Below, piece by piece: positions 29,056-37,671 of a stretch of DNA of 64,000 nt. The notes under the pieces were generated by a model that did no database searches, was not told the origin of the DNA, and was given only the letters and a program-made list of their open reading frames with translations. The DNA is taken from NCBI GenBank assembly GCA_027038965.1, contig JALWFG010000005.1:186001-250000 (forward strand), written 5' to 3'. The number at the start of each line of letters is the position of its first letter. Position 1 is the stretch's first letter. Made by a program: the position numbers and the translations under genes. The DNA comes from Candidatus Desulfofervidaceae bacterium (GTDB lineage: Bacteria > Desulfobacterota > Desulfofervidia > Desulfofervidales > Desulfofervidaceae).

Positions 29056-30180
29056 ATGATTGAAATCAAAACAATTCAGGATTCAAGGGGAAAAAAGTCT
29101 TTTTTGTCTTTGCCGTGGCAGATCTATACGGGCGATCCTTATTGGGTCCCCCCATTTCTCCCAGATGTGGAATTCCTTTTAAATACCCATAAAAACCCGT
29201 TTTATGAACATGCCAAAATAGAGCTTTTTTTGGCCTACAAAGATAGAAAACCAGTTGGCAGAATTGCGGCTATTATAGATAAAAACTACAACGATTATCA
29301 TCAAGAAAAAACTGGCTGGTTTGGTTTTTTTGAAACCATAAACAATTCTGAAACCGTAAAAGCCCTTCTAGATGCCGTCCGAAATTGGCTGGCTAAACAA
29401 GGTATGAAAATTATGAGAGGGCCTGTAAATCCCTCTACAAACGAAACTTGTGGGCTGTTGGTAGAAGGTTTTGATGACCCCCCTACTTTTATGATGGCCT
29501 ATAATCCTCCTTATTACCAAATCCTTTTAGAAGAATATGGTTTAGAGAAAGTCAAAGACCTCCTGGCCTATGAAATGCCCCTCCCCTTTGCCTATAAGCC
29601 GTTAAAACGTCTAGAAAAAATTGCTATTCGAATAAACAATCGATACCCTCATCTGACGGTAAGAAATATAAATATGAAATATCTAAACGAAGAATTGGCC
29701 CGGATAAAGGAAGTGTATAACAGTGCTTGGGCACCCAATTGGGGATTTGTCCCTATGACAGATAAAGAAATTGATATCATGGCCAACCGTTTAAAACCCT
29801 TGGTTGTTCCAGAATTGGTGTGGCTGGCAGAGTGGAAGGACCACCCTATCGCCTTTCTCTTTTTTATCCCTGACTACTTTCAGGTGCTTAAGCACTTAAA
29901 AAACGGCAGGCTTTTCCCTTTAGGATGGTTAAAATTTCTCATTTACCGTCGCAGGATAAACAGAATAAGGGCCATTACTTTAGGAGTTAAAAAGGAATTT
30001 CACCACACTGGTGTCATTCCGTTACTGCTATATGAGGCAGGTAAAGCCCTAACCCAATTCCCTTATACACGGCTGGAATTCTCGTGGATTCTTGAAGATA
30101 ACCTGCCGGTCATTCGACTTACGGAATTCACTCCCTCTAAATTAACTAAAAGGTATCGAATCTATGAAACAAAGATATAA
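29056..30180 (+). CDS. GNAT-superfamily acyltransferase (bacterial ceramide synthase candidate)
   Basis: The 374-residue protein starts directly after the preceding stop. Visible features are PWQIYTGDPYWVPPFLPD, a central PVGRIAAIID strand typical of the GNAT fold, MRGPVNPSTNETCGLLVEGF, and a C-terminal GVKKEFHHTGVIPLLLYEAG segment resembling the acyl-CoA-binding motif. Bacterial ceramide synthases (bCerS) are GNAT-like proteins encoded near spt and cerR. From operon position I propose N-acylation of a sphingoid base. Biochemistry would be needed to separate it from other long GNAT proteins. Confidence 0.8.
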   Translation: MIEIKTIQDSRGKKSFLSLPWQIYTGDPYWVPPFLPDVEFLLNTHKNPFYEHAKIELFLAYKDRKPVGRIAAIIDKNYNDYHQEKTGWFGFFETINNSETVKALLDAVRNWLAKQGMKIMRGPVNPSTNETCGLLVEGFDDPPTFMMAYNPPYYQILLEEYGLEKVKDLLAYEMPLPFAYKPLKRLEKIAIRINNRYPHLTVRNINMKYLNEELARIKEVYNSAWAPNWGFVPMTDKEIDIMANRLKPLVVPELVWLAEWKDHPIAFLFFIPDYFQVLKHLKNGRLFPLGWLKFLIYRRRINRIRAITLGVKKEFHHTGVIPLLLYEAGKALTQFPYTRLEFSWILEDNLPVIRLTEFTPSKLTKRYRIYETKI

Positions 30181-30240
30181 TATCTACCTTTTTATAACCA
30201 AAGACCCATTTTAACTCAATCAATAAAGCAAGAGTATCCA

Positions 30241-30750
30241 TTATCTGAATACAAAGGGCGTAGCGGCTGGCAGTTTAATAGGTAAATCAATCTCTTTAGC
30301 GGGCAGCCTCAACTTGGTAGACCTTGAAATGCGCATACATCTAGTTTTACCTTCTTTATAAAGAGATAGGGCCTGAACATGGGTTGGTGGCCACTCTGCG
30401 GCTGTATAATACACCACCCTTTTTCCAAAGGTATGTTTCAAGACAAAATATCTTGAAGACCAGTCTAAATAAGGAGTAGTTGCGCACTTTTTATCCTCAA
30501 ACCAGAGCTTCGCCTCTGAAACCAATTCTCCTGAAAGGGTATCCAAGACCAAAAATCGTTTTATATCAGGGCGATACACCACAATATGACGCATAAGATT
30601 ATGCTTATCCGCGGCTTGGGTCTTAACCAAATATCCAAGAAACTGACCTTGAGCATCATATACTTTAAACATAAATGATTCCTGAGAATAAACTGTTGAG
30701 GCTACACAAAAGAAAAACAAAAACATCAAAAAAGTCAGCCCTCTTTTCAT
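30241..30750 (-). CDS. hypothetical secreted protein
   Basis: The 169-residue protein has a clear signal peptide (charged MKRG, hydrophobic core to about residue 18, then VYSQ as likely cleavage region). The mature part has two Cys (about 89 and 137) and several beta-strand-like segments, for example RHIVVYRPDIKRFLVLD and RYFVLKHTFGKRVVYYTAAE. A strong AGGAGG site precedes the start. It resembles no family I know; a periplasmic location is likely. It stands alone between two operons. Confidence 0.65.
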   Translation of the reverse strand: MKRGLTFLMFLFFFCVASTVYSQESFMFKVYDAQGQFLGYLVKTQAADKHNLMRHIVVYRPDIKRFLVLDTLSGELVSEAKLWFEDKKCATTPYLDWSSRYFVLKHTFGKRVVYYTAAEWPPTHVQALSLYKEGKTRCMRISRSTKLRLPAKEIDLPIKLPAATPFVFR

Positions 30751-30815
30751 ACTTCACCTCCTATTTCTGACTAAACTGCAACTGTGTTCTAATAAAACCT
30801 AAGCTCTAAAAGGAT

Positions 30816-31607
30816 TTAAGTTCTTTCCACCAATCTCTGTTTAATAAGTTGGGCCACCTTTTCTCCTGAAAGAAGCATCCCACCAAAGATTGGTCCCATA
30901 CGATAAGAACCAAAGGTGGCGTTGGCTGCCATACCTGTAACAAATATGCCAGGATAGGCCTCTTTAGTATTTTCTACCGTGGTAGTTTCGGCTATTTCTG
31001 CCCAAAGAGATTTTTCGCCTTCAATTTTGCCACTAGGAGTAAGCAGCCTCTCTCCCATCTTTCTTTCAATAATTTTCATTACCTCAGTCGTATGTCCTGT
31101 AGCATCAATTACATACTGGGCCCTTACTACCAGGGGGTCCACATGCAATCCTGTCATTTCTACAGGAGACCAATTAATAACCAGCCCGCAAACCCGCCCT
31201 TCTCTTACCACTACATCTTCCACAGAAATGCAGTTAAACACCTTAACCCCTGCTTGGCATGCCTTGGCACAAATTACCGTCGTGGCCTCAACGGCATCGG
31301 CGGTAAAATATTCCTCATTATCATTATAGGGAACAGCCTTTATTCCAAATTCATCTAAAATCCGCTTTCCTTCTTTTTGAACCACAATTTGATTAAACAT
31401 CATCCCCCCACCCCACATACCTCCACCAATACTCAACTTGCGTTCAAAGATAGCCGTGTTATAACCTGCTTGAGCCAAATAGTAAGAAGCAACCATCCCT
31501 GAAGGCCCTGCCCCCACAATGGCTACATCTAACCTTAAGGCCGATTTAAGCTTTTCGGTAAATCTTTCAATAATTGCCTGAGAAACCATTAATTCATCTA
31601 ATGGCAT
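30816..31607 (-). CDS. thi4: sulfide-dependent adenosine diphosphate thiazole synthase
   Basis: This Thi4-family enzyme makes the thiazole half of thiamin from NAD and glycine. It has the FAD/NAD-type fold ([31 protein letters not shown]) and [16 protein letters not shown] at the C-terminus. Yeast Thi4 uses an active-site Cys as a suicide sulfur donor. Here the equivalent segment reads GLHVDPLVV, with His as in archaeal Thi4, which implies free sulfide as sulfur source. That fits a sulfide-producing cell. It overlaps the YcaO gene by 14 bp. Confidence 0.93.
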   Translation of the reverse strand: MPLDELMVSQAIIERFTEKLKSALRLDVAIVGAGPSGMVASYYLAQAGYNTAIFERKLSIGGGMWGGGMMFNQIVVQKEGKRILDEFGIKAVPYNDNEEYFTADAVEATTVICAKACQAGVKVFNCISVEDVVVREGRVCGLVINWSPVEMTGLHVDPLVVRAQYVIDATGHTTEVMKIIERKMGERLLTPSGKIEGEKSLWAEIAETTTVENTKEAYPGIFVTGMAANATFGSYRMGPIFGGMLLSGEKVAQLIKQRLVERT

Positions 31608-33354
31608 AATATTTCTCCTCCATTTTTCTCAAATTTAGACGCACAAAATCCAAAGAGGGATTTAAATCCAATGCTTGTTTATAAAAGAAAACCGCCTCTT
31701 TTCCTTTACCCATCTTCTCTAAACTCAACCCAATATTGGCATAATCAATTGCCGAACTTGGCTCAAGTTTAATCGCTTTTTTAAAAAAGTCAACTGCCCT
31801 TTCATATTCACCCAAATGGAAATAACAGATACCAAGAAAGCTATAGATCTCTTTCTGTTCAGGATCACAGTCCAGGCTTTGCTGAAAAAAGGCTAGGGCC
31901 TTTTGATATTCCCCTGTTTCTTTATAACAGCACCCTAAATAAGCAAGAATAATGGCCCTGTCTTCTTCAACAGGCCGGCATTTAAGGGCCTTTTCAAACC
32001 GCACCTTGGCATTCGCATAATCGCCCTTTTCAAAGTGAAGCCTACCCTGGTAAAAATAAACCACGTAGTGGTCCGGAAAACAAGTTTTTAATTCCTCTAA
32101 TAAAAATCTTTGCCTTTCTCCACTAAATTGTTCAAAAGCAAGTTTTGTTAAAAAAAGTGGTAAGCTTGCCCCCTTTGCCCTTTGCCAAAAGTCAGCTCCT
32201 GGAACAATTACATACACTGCGGGGATATTTAACAGAGGATGGGTTAAGTCTACAATCAATACCTCTAAATCCACACGGCTCAAGCAAGAAACCATGTTTT
32301 CTATTTCCCTTTTTAAGTTGGCATCAGATACATCTGGCAGATCCGATAGACATTTAATTTCATCTCTTTTAAAGAGATAATCAATTTCTGCCAAATTATT
32401 TGGCTTGGGTAAACCGCTAGGTACGTAACCAGGGGAACCAAGAAAATCTCCTGCTAATTGAGCCGCTTCGGTTAAGGCCCTTATAGCCGCCTTCTCAGGA
32501 CTTGTATGGGTTCCGGCAGTAAAAACAATTTCACTAGTCACTTGGTCTTTTACTGTCGGTTCTGCTTCTGAGCAAGAATAGACCTTGGGATCATAGGCCA
32601 CCACCCCAACGGTAGGAATCCCGGTATTTAAGCTAAAATCTTTTAAATACACTTTGATACCTGCTTGGGAATATTTATCCAAAAGACTTTTAAGAATTTG
32701 AGCCTTAACAAAAGAAGTTTTGACTGTAGGCGTAAATATTTTTTGTTTGGCAATGAGGGCACACACATGCCTTTCTACTACCTCAGATAGACCTTGGACA
32801 ATAGCTTCTTCCAAAACATTGCCTGCTGAACTTCCATTAAATTCATTAATGGCCACGAACCAATCAAAGGGAATCCAAACTTCTTCCTGACGGGTTAAAT
32901 TATATCCCTTTGTCCATCGTAAGGGAAATTTTTCAAAAATAGACCTAGCTCGTTCTAAATTTTTTTGATCATCTACTGATTTGGCAAGCATATCTAAACC
33001 AAGGGCATTTCTGACCTTAGGATAAAGGGCCGTTTTAAAATTCCCTGAATTATGTTTAAAACTAAAATAAGAAAACCTCTCTACTAATTCCATAATAGCA
33101 CTGGCTTCGGCCTGCTCTGGGGTAACCCCTTTGCCCATTTGAAAGAACTTCCCTGTAATCTTTTTCCCTTCTTGGCCGTAAAAACTCACATAAACTGGAA
33201 TTCCTAAACGACCTTGGTCAATTCTTTCAGTTTTTTGGAAAATATTTAGCCCTATCTGTTTTAATTTTGTCTTTGCTTTAAGACAGGTTTCTTGAGGACT
33301 AACGACTTTATCTTGGTCCAAGGTATATGATTTAAAAACGTCTTTAAGACGCAT
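31594..33354 (-). CDS. YcaO-domain protein with C-terminal TPR repeats
   Basis: YcaO domain (about residues 30-400) with the ATP/Mg-binding Glu sets [28 protein letters not shown] and ALTEAAQ. The C-terminus (about 425-580) carries at least four tetratricopeptide repeats, such as [19 protein letters not shown] and [17 protein letters not shown]. YcaO proteins phosphorylate amide backbones or install thioamides using sulfide. Here it lies between a NIL-ferredoxin and Thi4 in a sulfide-assimilation cluster. The ATG at 33354 (GAGGA upstream) overlaps the preceding stop. The substrate is unknown; TPRs suggest a protein partner. Confidence 0.9.
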   Translation of the reverse strand: MRLKDVFKSYTLDQDKVVSPQETCLKAKTKLKQIGLNIFQKTERIDQGRLGIPVYVSFYGQEGKKITGKFFQMGKGVTPEQAEASAIMELVERFSYFSFKHNSGNFKTALYPKVRNALGLDMLAKSVDDQKNLERARSIFEKFPLRWTKGYNLTRQEEVWIPFDWFVAINEFNGSSAGNVLEEAIVQGLSEVVERHVCALIAKQKIFTPTVKTSFVKAQILKSLLDKYSQAGIKVYLKDFSLNTGIPTVGVVAYDPKVYSCSEAEPTVKDQVTSEIVFTAGTHTSPEKAAIRALTEAAQLAGDFLGSPGYVPSGLPKPNNLAEIDYLFKRDEIKCLSDLPDVSDANLKREIENMVSCLSRVDLEVLIVDLTHPLLNIPAVYVIVPGADFWQRAKGASLPLFLTKLAFEQFSGERQRFLLEELKTCFPDHYVVYFYQGRLHFEKGDYANAKVRFEKALKCRPVEEDRAIILAYLGCCYKETGEYQKALAFFQQSLDCDPEQKEIYSFLGICYFHLGEYERAVDFFKKAIKLEPSSAIDYANIGLSLEKMGKGKEAVFFYKQALDLNPSLDFVRLNLRKMEEKYYAIR

Positions 33355-33766
33355 TGTTTTCCTCAGCAATTTCTATGGCCCCATAGGCGCATACTGAAAG
33401 GCAATGCCTACAACCAACACATTTTTCTTGGAAAAAAGAGACTCGCATCGTCTTTCTATCTACCACAAAACACTGACCAGGACATCCAGGGACACAGGCG
33501 GTACAATGAACACATTTATCCTCGCGCCAGTGAACATTTTCTACCACAGGCCTTATATCTACATTAATACTGCTCAAATAGGCCATTGCCCTTCTCAAAT
33601 CTTTCTCTTCTCCCTTTATTTCAAGGGTCAAACGTCCTTTTTTGCCAGGTGAAACACTAGCCTTTAAGATATTAATTGTCAGATTATAATCACTAATGAG
33701 ATGGTAAGTCACGGGTTGCTCTACGGCTTCAGGGGGGAATATTAAAAGATATTTTTTACTAACCAT
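33344..33766 (-). CDS. NIL-domain 4Fe-4S ferredoxin
   Basis: An N-terminal NIL domain (about 5-75) precedes a dicluster ferredoxin domain. The latter has CVHCTACVPGCPGQC and CVGCRHCLSVCAYGAI, enough for two 4Fe-4S clusters. In methanogens and many sulfate reducers this protein (MA1822-like) works with the DUF39 protein in reductive incorporation of sulfide into homocysteine. The DUF39 gene is immediately upstream with an 8-bp overlap, supporting the same role. ATG 33766 has AGGAG at proper spacing. Confidence 0.93.
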   Translation of the reverse strand: MVSKKYLLIFPPEAVEQPVTYHLISDYNLTINILKASVSPGKKGRLTLEIKGEEKDLRRAMAYLSSINVDIRPVVENVHWREDKCVHCTACVPGCPGQCFVVDRKTMRVSFFQEKCVGCRHCLSVCAYGAIEIAEENNAS

Positions 33767-34931
33767 GACCAACTCCTAACTCTTCTAATGTGACTGCAGG
33801 GCTGGTAAGGGTAAACTTACCTGCCTTAATCCACTCCTTTAATGTCTCGGCCACTTCCCTTGCCCTGGCATAAGAGGAATAGGTACCGGTAGGAACCCTT
33901 TTGCCCCCAATCTCTATTTCCCCAGTCTGCAGTTCTGCATAGGTCACTTCTTCTAAAACTTCTGTTTTCCCTTGAGGATAAGCCTCTCCATAATCCACTA
34001 CAGGCATAATGATATCTTCATTGGTAACCAAAGTATAGGAAAGAATCTCTTCATTTAAAATAGGGATTGGGATTCCTACTCCCAGGGCCAGACTAACCCC
34101 ATACCCCCGAAGAGACACTCCTCTAATCCAATAACTGTTCATCCCTTTTAAATCTCCTATCAAGGCCAAAGTCCCGGCTGGGCGCGTAGGAAGTCCCTTA
34201 TTTGTTCGAGGCACTTTAGGGCAATGTTGGGTCCCATGCCAAACAACATACCCTATCCCTCCTCCCAAAAATATCCGTGTGCCTACTCCTATGGTTTTGT
34301 AATAAGGATCATTAAATAAAGGAGAAAGCTGCCCTGCTGTAGCGTAAGAGGCATTACCCATCCTAGGCAATAAGGCCCCCATGTAGGTGTAAACCATTTT
34401 AGAACTTAAATTTACGGCCACATTATAATTTTGATAAACATTGCGAGGATTCCATAAAAAGGCGTTATTAACAGTATGGACGTTGATAAAACCGGTAAAT
34501 TCCTTCCTGGGATAACAGTGTGTTCCATAGGCATAGGCTTCTATCTTGATATCCTGGCCGGCCACAAATTCTTCAATCACATGTCCCCCACCATATTTAA
34601 ACATGCCGGGATAAACTTGGTTACGAGGGTCGTCTTCAGGGAGGGCTGTAGCTCCAAGGTAAAAATCAGCGGCTGCAAAACCTGGATAGGCAGGGACTCC
34701 ATTCAAAAGGACTTCTCCACCACCCAATTTAATAAGAGGTTGAGGTTGTTTTATATTTACCAACATCCCTGAAGAGCACATGGGGCTGAAGGTTCCTGTA
34801 GTAACTACATCTACTTCTTGGAGTGTCTTTTTAACCCCTTTTTCCTTTACTACTTCTATAATTTCCTCCGCGGTCACTACAACTGCCTTCCCTTGCTTTA
34901 TCCTTTCATTAATCTCCTCTATAGTTTTCAT
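33759..34931 (-). CDS. DUF39 homocysteine biosynthesis protein
   Basis: This is the MA1821-like protein that, with the NIL-ferredoxin, converts aspartate semialdehyde and sulfide to homocysteine, replacing O-acylhomoserine sulfhydrylation. About 390 residues; recognisable features are VTTGTFSPMCSSGMLVN with a conserved Cys, YGTHCYPRKEF, GGGIGYVVWHGTQHCPK and GVGIPIPILNEE. ATG 34931 is preceded by GGGAGG. It is first in a four-gene minus-strand cluster with a good promoter at 34959-34987. The asd gene for its substrate is at 42509-43525. Confidence 0.93.
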   Translation of the reverse strand: MKTIEEINERIKQGKAVVVTAEEIIEVVKEKGVKKTLQEVDVVTTGTFSPMCSSGMLVNIKQPQPLIKLGGGEVLLNGVPAYPGFAAADFYLGATALPEDDPRNQVYPGMFKYGGGHVIEEFVAGQDIKIEAYAYGTHCYPRKEFTGFINVHTVNNAFLWNPRNVYQNYNVAVNLSSKMVYTYMGALLPRMGNASYATAGQLSPLFNDPYYKTIGVGTRIFLGGGIGYVVWHGTQHCPKVPRTNKGLPTRPAGTLALIGDLKGMNSYWIRGVSLRGYGVSLALGVGIPIPILNEEILSYTLVTNEDIIMPVVDYGEAYPQGKTEVLEEVTYAELQTGEIEIGGKRVPTGTYSSYARAREVAETLKEWIKAGKFTLTSPAVTLEELGVGHG

Positions 34932-34958
34932 CCCCACCCTCCCATACTAGGTTTTATT

Positions 34959-34987
34959 TTTCTATAAGTCATCAAGGCTATTGTCAA
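34959..34987 (-). promoter_or_regulatory. sigma-70 promoter of the sulfide-assimilation cluster
   Basis: On the minus strand TTGACA (34987-34982) and TAGAAA (34964-34959) are exactly 17 bp apart, about 28 bp before the DUF39 start codon. No operator or riboswitch was recognised between them and the gene. Confidence 0.6.
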
Positions 34988-35035
34988 GGGTCAGGAAAAA
35001 CACTGAAGCGGAGCAATTGAGTAAAAAAACAAAAA

Positions 35036-35463
35036 CGGGAGTCAAAGCAGGCTATAAGCCGGGTTCTGTTCCTAAAAGGGGTTACCCCCTTCTAGGTAGT
35101 GGCCATTCCTCTGGGATGCCAGTTACCTGGCACCTCTAGCGACCTACCCGAGGGCATCGGGCGGGCCACCCTTACCTCCTTTATTAGGAGAACGCCCTCC
35201 TATTTGGTCTTGCTCCGGGTGGGGTTTGCCTAGCCAAAGGGGTCACCCCCTTTGCTGGTGAGCTCTTACCTCACCGTTTCACCCTTACCCGCATCCCGTG
35301 GAATAGTAAAGCTTATTCCACGGGACCGCTGGCGGTCTATTTTCTGTGGCACTTTCCTGGAGTCACCTCCACTGGGTGTTACCCAGCACCCTGCCCTGTG
35401 GAGCCCGGACTTTCCTCCCGTAGCTTTAAGCTACGAGCGGCCACCCACCTGCTTCAACTCCCG
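35036..35463 (-). ncRNA. rnpB: RNase P RNA (bacterial class A)
   Basis: Catalytic RNA of RNase P, which trims tRNA 5' leaders. On the minus strand the conserved 5' element GAGGAAAGTCCGGGCTCC follows the P3 region. GGTAAGGGTGAAACGGTG and AAGAGCTCACCAG (universal core) are in the middle, and ACAGAACCCGGCTTATAG is near the 3' end. Ends are set by the P1 helix, in which CGGGAGT..AAGCAGG pairs with CCTGCTT..ACTCCCG. A T-rich run follows the P1 3' strand and can act as terminator. The 5' end overlaps the last codons of rnhA. Confidence 0.95.
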
Positions 35464-35897
35464 TTTTTGTTAGCTATGGCATAATTAGCCAACTTATCGG
35501 CCAGCTTATTGTTTTCTCTCTTAATATGGTAAATTTGATATGTAAATTTATTTAGAAGCTTTTTAACTTCTTGGTATAGAGCCCTCAAATGACTTGCCTT
35601 TATTTTATAATCGCCCTGAATCTGTCTTACAACCAATTGTGAATCTAAATAAATATGTAAGTTCTTTATTCCTTGTTTGCAAGCCTCTTTAAGGCCTAAG
35701 ATAAGGGCATGATACTCAGCCTCATTATTTGTTTTTTTTCCTAAATAAAAACATTTTTTAAAAATGCTTCCGTTTGGAGAAATAATAACAATCCCTGCCC
35801 CTGCCTGACCCGGATTCCCTTTACTAGCACCATCAGTATAAAGGGAATACCAATCAGAAGCAAGGCGGACTTTACTCTCCTTCCTCTTTGTTCCCAT
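35454..35897 (-). CDS. rnhA: ribonuclease HI family protein
   Basis: RNA-DNA hybrid nuclease, 147 residues. Catalytic residues are in YTDGASKGNPGQAG (Asp), TNNEAEYHALILGL (Glu) and YLDSQLVVRQIQGDYK (Asp), with a final Asp in NKLADKLANYA. This is the short RnhA type without the basic protrusion, common in Firmicutes and Desulfobacterota. Its final codons and stop (AAC GGG AGT TGA) fall inside the P1 helix of RNase P RNA. It overlaps the zinc-ribbon gene by 26 bp. Confidence 0.9.
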   Translation of the reverse strand: MGTKRKESKVRLASDWYSLYTDGASKGNPGQAGAGIVIISPNGSIFKKCFYLGKKTNNEAEYHALILGLKEACKQGIKNLHIYLDSQLVVRQIQGDYKIKASHLRALYQEVKKLLNKFTYQIYHIKRENNKLADKLANYAIANKNGS

Positions 35898-36612
35898 TAT
35901 TTTCTAAAATTCCCTTCCAATAGATGATGCGTTGGCAAGTAGGACAAGTCATAAGTTTATCACTTTTCAATAATTCATTATATTTCTGGGGTGGAATCCG
36001 CATATTACAACCTTCGCATACCTCAGCATCTACAGCGACAATTGCTCGACCATTACGGCGCAAACGGATAAAATCATAACGTTTTAATAATTCTTTATCG
36101 ACATCTTTAGCCATTTCCTCTCTTTTATGCCTCAATTCTACCAATTCTTTTTTGAAATGGGAAAAGGACTGCTCTAATCTTTGGCGGGCCTCTTTTAATC
36201 TCTTTTCTAATTCCTTGACTACCTTTTCTTTTTCAGCCACAACTTGTTTTGCCTTTTCAATTTCATCCATAGCTACGATAATCTTCTCTTCCCATTCAGA
36301 TTTCATTGCTTCCAGGCTATCAATCTCAGTCAAAATGGCTTGATATTCTTTGTTTGTTTTGACTTCTGCCATTTTCTGCTTGCTCTTTTTAATCCGATCT
36401 TCACAACTTTGGAGTTCAAACTCTGCCTCCTTTTTAATCTTCTCCCTTACAGAAAGCTCGCTTTGGGCTGTTTCCAAGCCCTGCTGGGCCTTCTGCAATT
36501 CGGCTCGAAGCTCTTGAATGGCTTCAGGTTCTGTTTCCAGCTCCCTAGTAATTTTACTTATTTGGAGATCCACCTCTTGCAACTTAATAAGATTTAACAA
36601 CTGTTCCTTCAA
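35872..36612 (-). CDS. coiled-coil protein with C4 zinc ribbon (DUF164 family)
   Basis: A long antiparallel coiled coil (about residues 10-180) ends in a zinc ribbon with CEGCNMRIPP and CPTCQRIIYW. Homologues (COG1579) are often next to nif3, as here. A role in RNA or flagellar/type III chaperoning has been suggested for the family but is not firm. The TTG at 36612 lies 6 bases after AGGAGG; the GTG two codons earlier is too close to that site. Confidence 0.85.
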   Translation of the reverse strand: MKEQLLNLIKLQEVDLQISKITRELETEPEAIQELRAELQKAQQGLETAQSELSVREKIKKEAEFELQSCEDRIKKSKQKMAEVKTNKEYQAILTEIDSLEAMKSEWEEKIIVAMDEIEKAKQVVAEKEKVVKELEKRLKEARQRLEQSFSHFKKELVELRHKREEMAKDVDKELLKRYDFIRLRRNGRAIVAVDAEVCEGCNMRIPPQKYNELLKSDKLMTCPTCQRIIYWKGILENNGNKEEGE

Positions 36613-36624
36613 TTGCACCCTCCT

Positions 36625-37416
36625 TTATTTATAATATTTGTAAGGAGATTTCTCCTCAAAGATAAATATTTCAACTTCTTCCTGCCTTTGCTGGATAAAT
36701 TTGCCTATTTTCTCCTTTAAAACAGTCAAAACAAATTTTTCTGACTCATAATGACCAACCTCCACAATCAAAATGGGAGCATATTCATAGTTTCTAGCGG
36801 CATGGTATTTAATCTCTCCTAATACCAGGGCATCTATATTTTGCTGTAAACAATAAGGAATTAATTCTGCCCCACTCCCTCCACAAACCCCAATTTTGTG
36901 AATTTTAGAGGTCCTTCCAGTAGCCCTAATACAAGATGGCCTTATCTTTTGATAAACCAAGTCAATAAACTCATCTTTTTCTAGAGGCCTTTCTAAAAAA
37001 CCCCAATAACCAAAGCCTGTGTCAGGCCGTTTCCCCTCTTTAATGATCCCTTGTCCCTCTATCCCCAATCTTTTCAAAAGAGCAGCGCTTACGCCGTCTT
37101 TTATACTGTCAAGGTTGGTGTGGAGGACAAGCAGATTTAAGTCATGCTTTATAAGCTTGATTAAAAGTTCCCCTACCGGGTCAGAAAGAACAACCTTTTT
37201 AAGGGGAGAAAAAATAAGAGGATGGTGGGTAACCAAAAGTTGGGCCTGGTGTTTAATGGCAAAATCTATGGCCGCCTTGGTAGGATCTAGGGCCAAAACA
37301 ATTTTGTTAACTGGTGCTTGCTCCCTACCACATTGAAAGCCTACATTATCCCATGTCTCTGCCAAATCAAAAGGAACTTCTCTACCCAAAAAATTGATCA
37401 GATCTTTAACTAACAT
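36625..37416 (-). CDS. Nif3-like dinuclear metal centre protein
   Basis: The 263-residue protein has the family's metal-binding motifs: LLVTHHPLIFSPLK (two His), LLVLHTNLDS (His, Asp) and a C-terminal IVEVGHYESEKF (His, Glu). YqfO/YbgI homologues are toroidal hexamers of uncertain activity. The insert present in Bacillus YqfO is absent. The ATG sits only about 4 bases after the T-tract of the tRNA terminator, with no clear Shine-Dalgarno. Confidence 0.9.
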   Translation of the reverse strand: MLVKDLINFLGREVPFDLAETWDNVGFQCGREQAPVNKIVLALDPTKAAIDFAIKHQAQLLVTHHPLIFSPLKKVVLSDPVGELLIKLIKHDLNLLVLHTNLDSIKDGVSAALLKRLGIEGQGIIKEGKRPDTGFGYWGFLERPLEKDEFIDLVYQKIRPSCIRATGRTSKIHKIGVCGGSGAELIPYCLQQNIDALVLGEIKYHAARNYEYAPILIVEVGHYESEKFVLTVLKEKIGKFIQQRQEEVEIFIFEEKSPYKYYK

Positions 37417-37419
37417 GCG

Positions 37420-37453
37420 CCAAAATAAAAAGGTGCGTATTTTAACGCACCTT
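37420..37453 (-). terminator. intrinsic terminator downstream of the tRNA gene
   Basis: On the minus strand a perfect 9-bp stem (AAGGTGCGT with ACGCACCTT) with a 6-base loop is followed by TTTTATTTT. It lies between the tRNA and the start of the Nif3 gene. Confidence 0.75.
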
Positions 37454-37519
37454 CTTAGGACCTTTCTTACTCCTTTTTTGATAAAACAAAAATTTCAAAA
37501 AAAGTAACATCTTTCTCTG

Positions 37520-37595
37520 TGGTGGGCCCACCAGGATTTGAACCTGGGACCTTCCGGTTATGAGCCGGTGGCTCTGCCAACTGAGCTATGGGCCC
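37520..37595 (-). tRNA. tRNA with CAU anticodon (Met elongator or Ile2)
   Basis: Complete 76-nt cloverleaf on the minus strand with encoded CCA. The acceptor stem is GGGCCCA/TGGGCCC, the D-arm AGCTCAGTTGGCAGAGC, the anticodon stem CCGG/CCGG with loop CTCATAA, and the T-arm CCAGGTTCAAATCCTGG. The anticodon is CAU. It is not initiator-like, since the acceptor starts with a proper pair. Elongator methionine is likely, but lysidine-modified Ile2 cannot be excluded by sequence alone. Confidence 0.93.
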
Positions 37596-37671
37596 TCATG
37601 GCTTAATAATACAACGAAAGGCCTCTTTGTCAAGCTTGCCATCTAAAAGAAAAGAGATTAAACTTCAATGC

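Noticed and set aside
35252-35473. 73-codon plus-strand frame within the RNase P RNA region
   Set aside because: It lies wholly in conserved rnpB sequence on the opposite strand and has no protein features.
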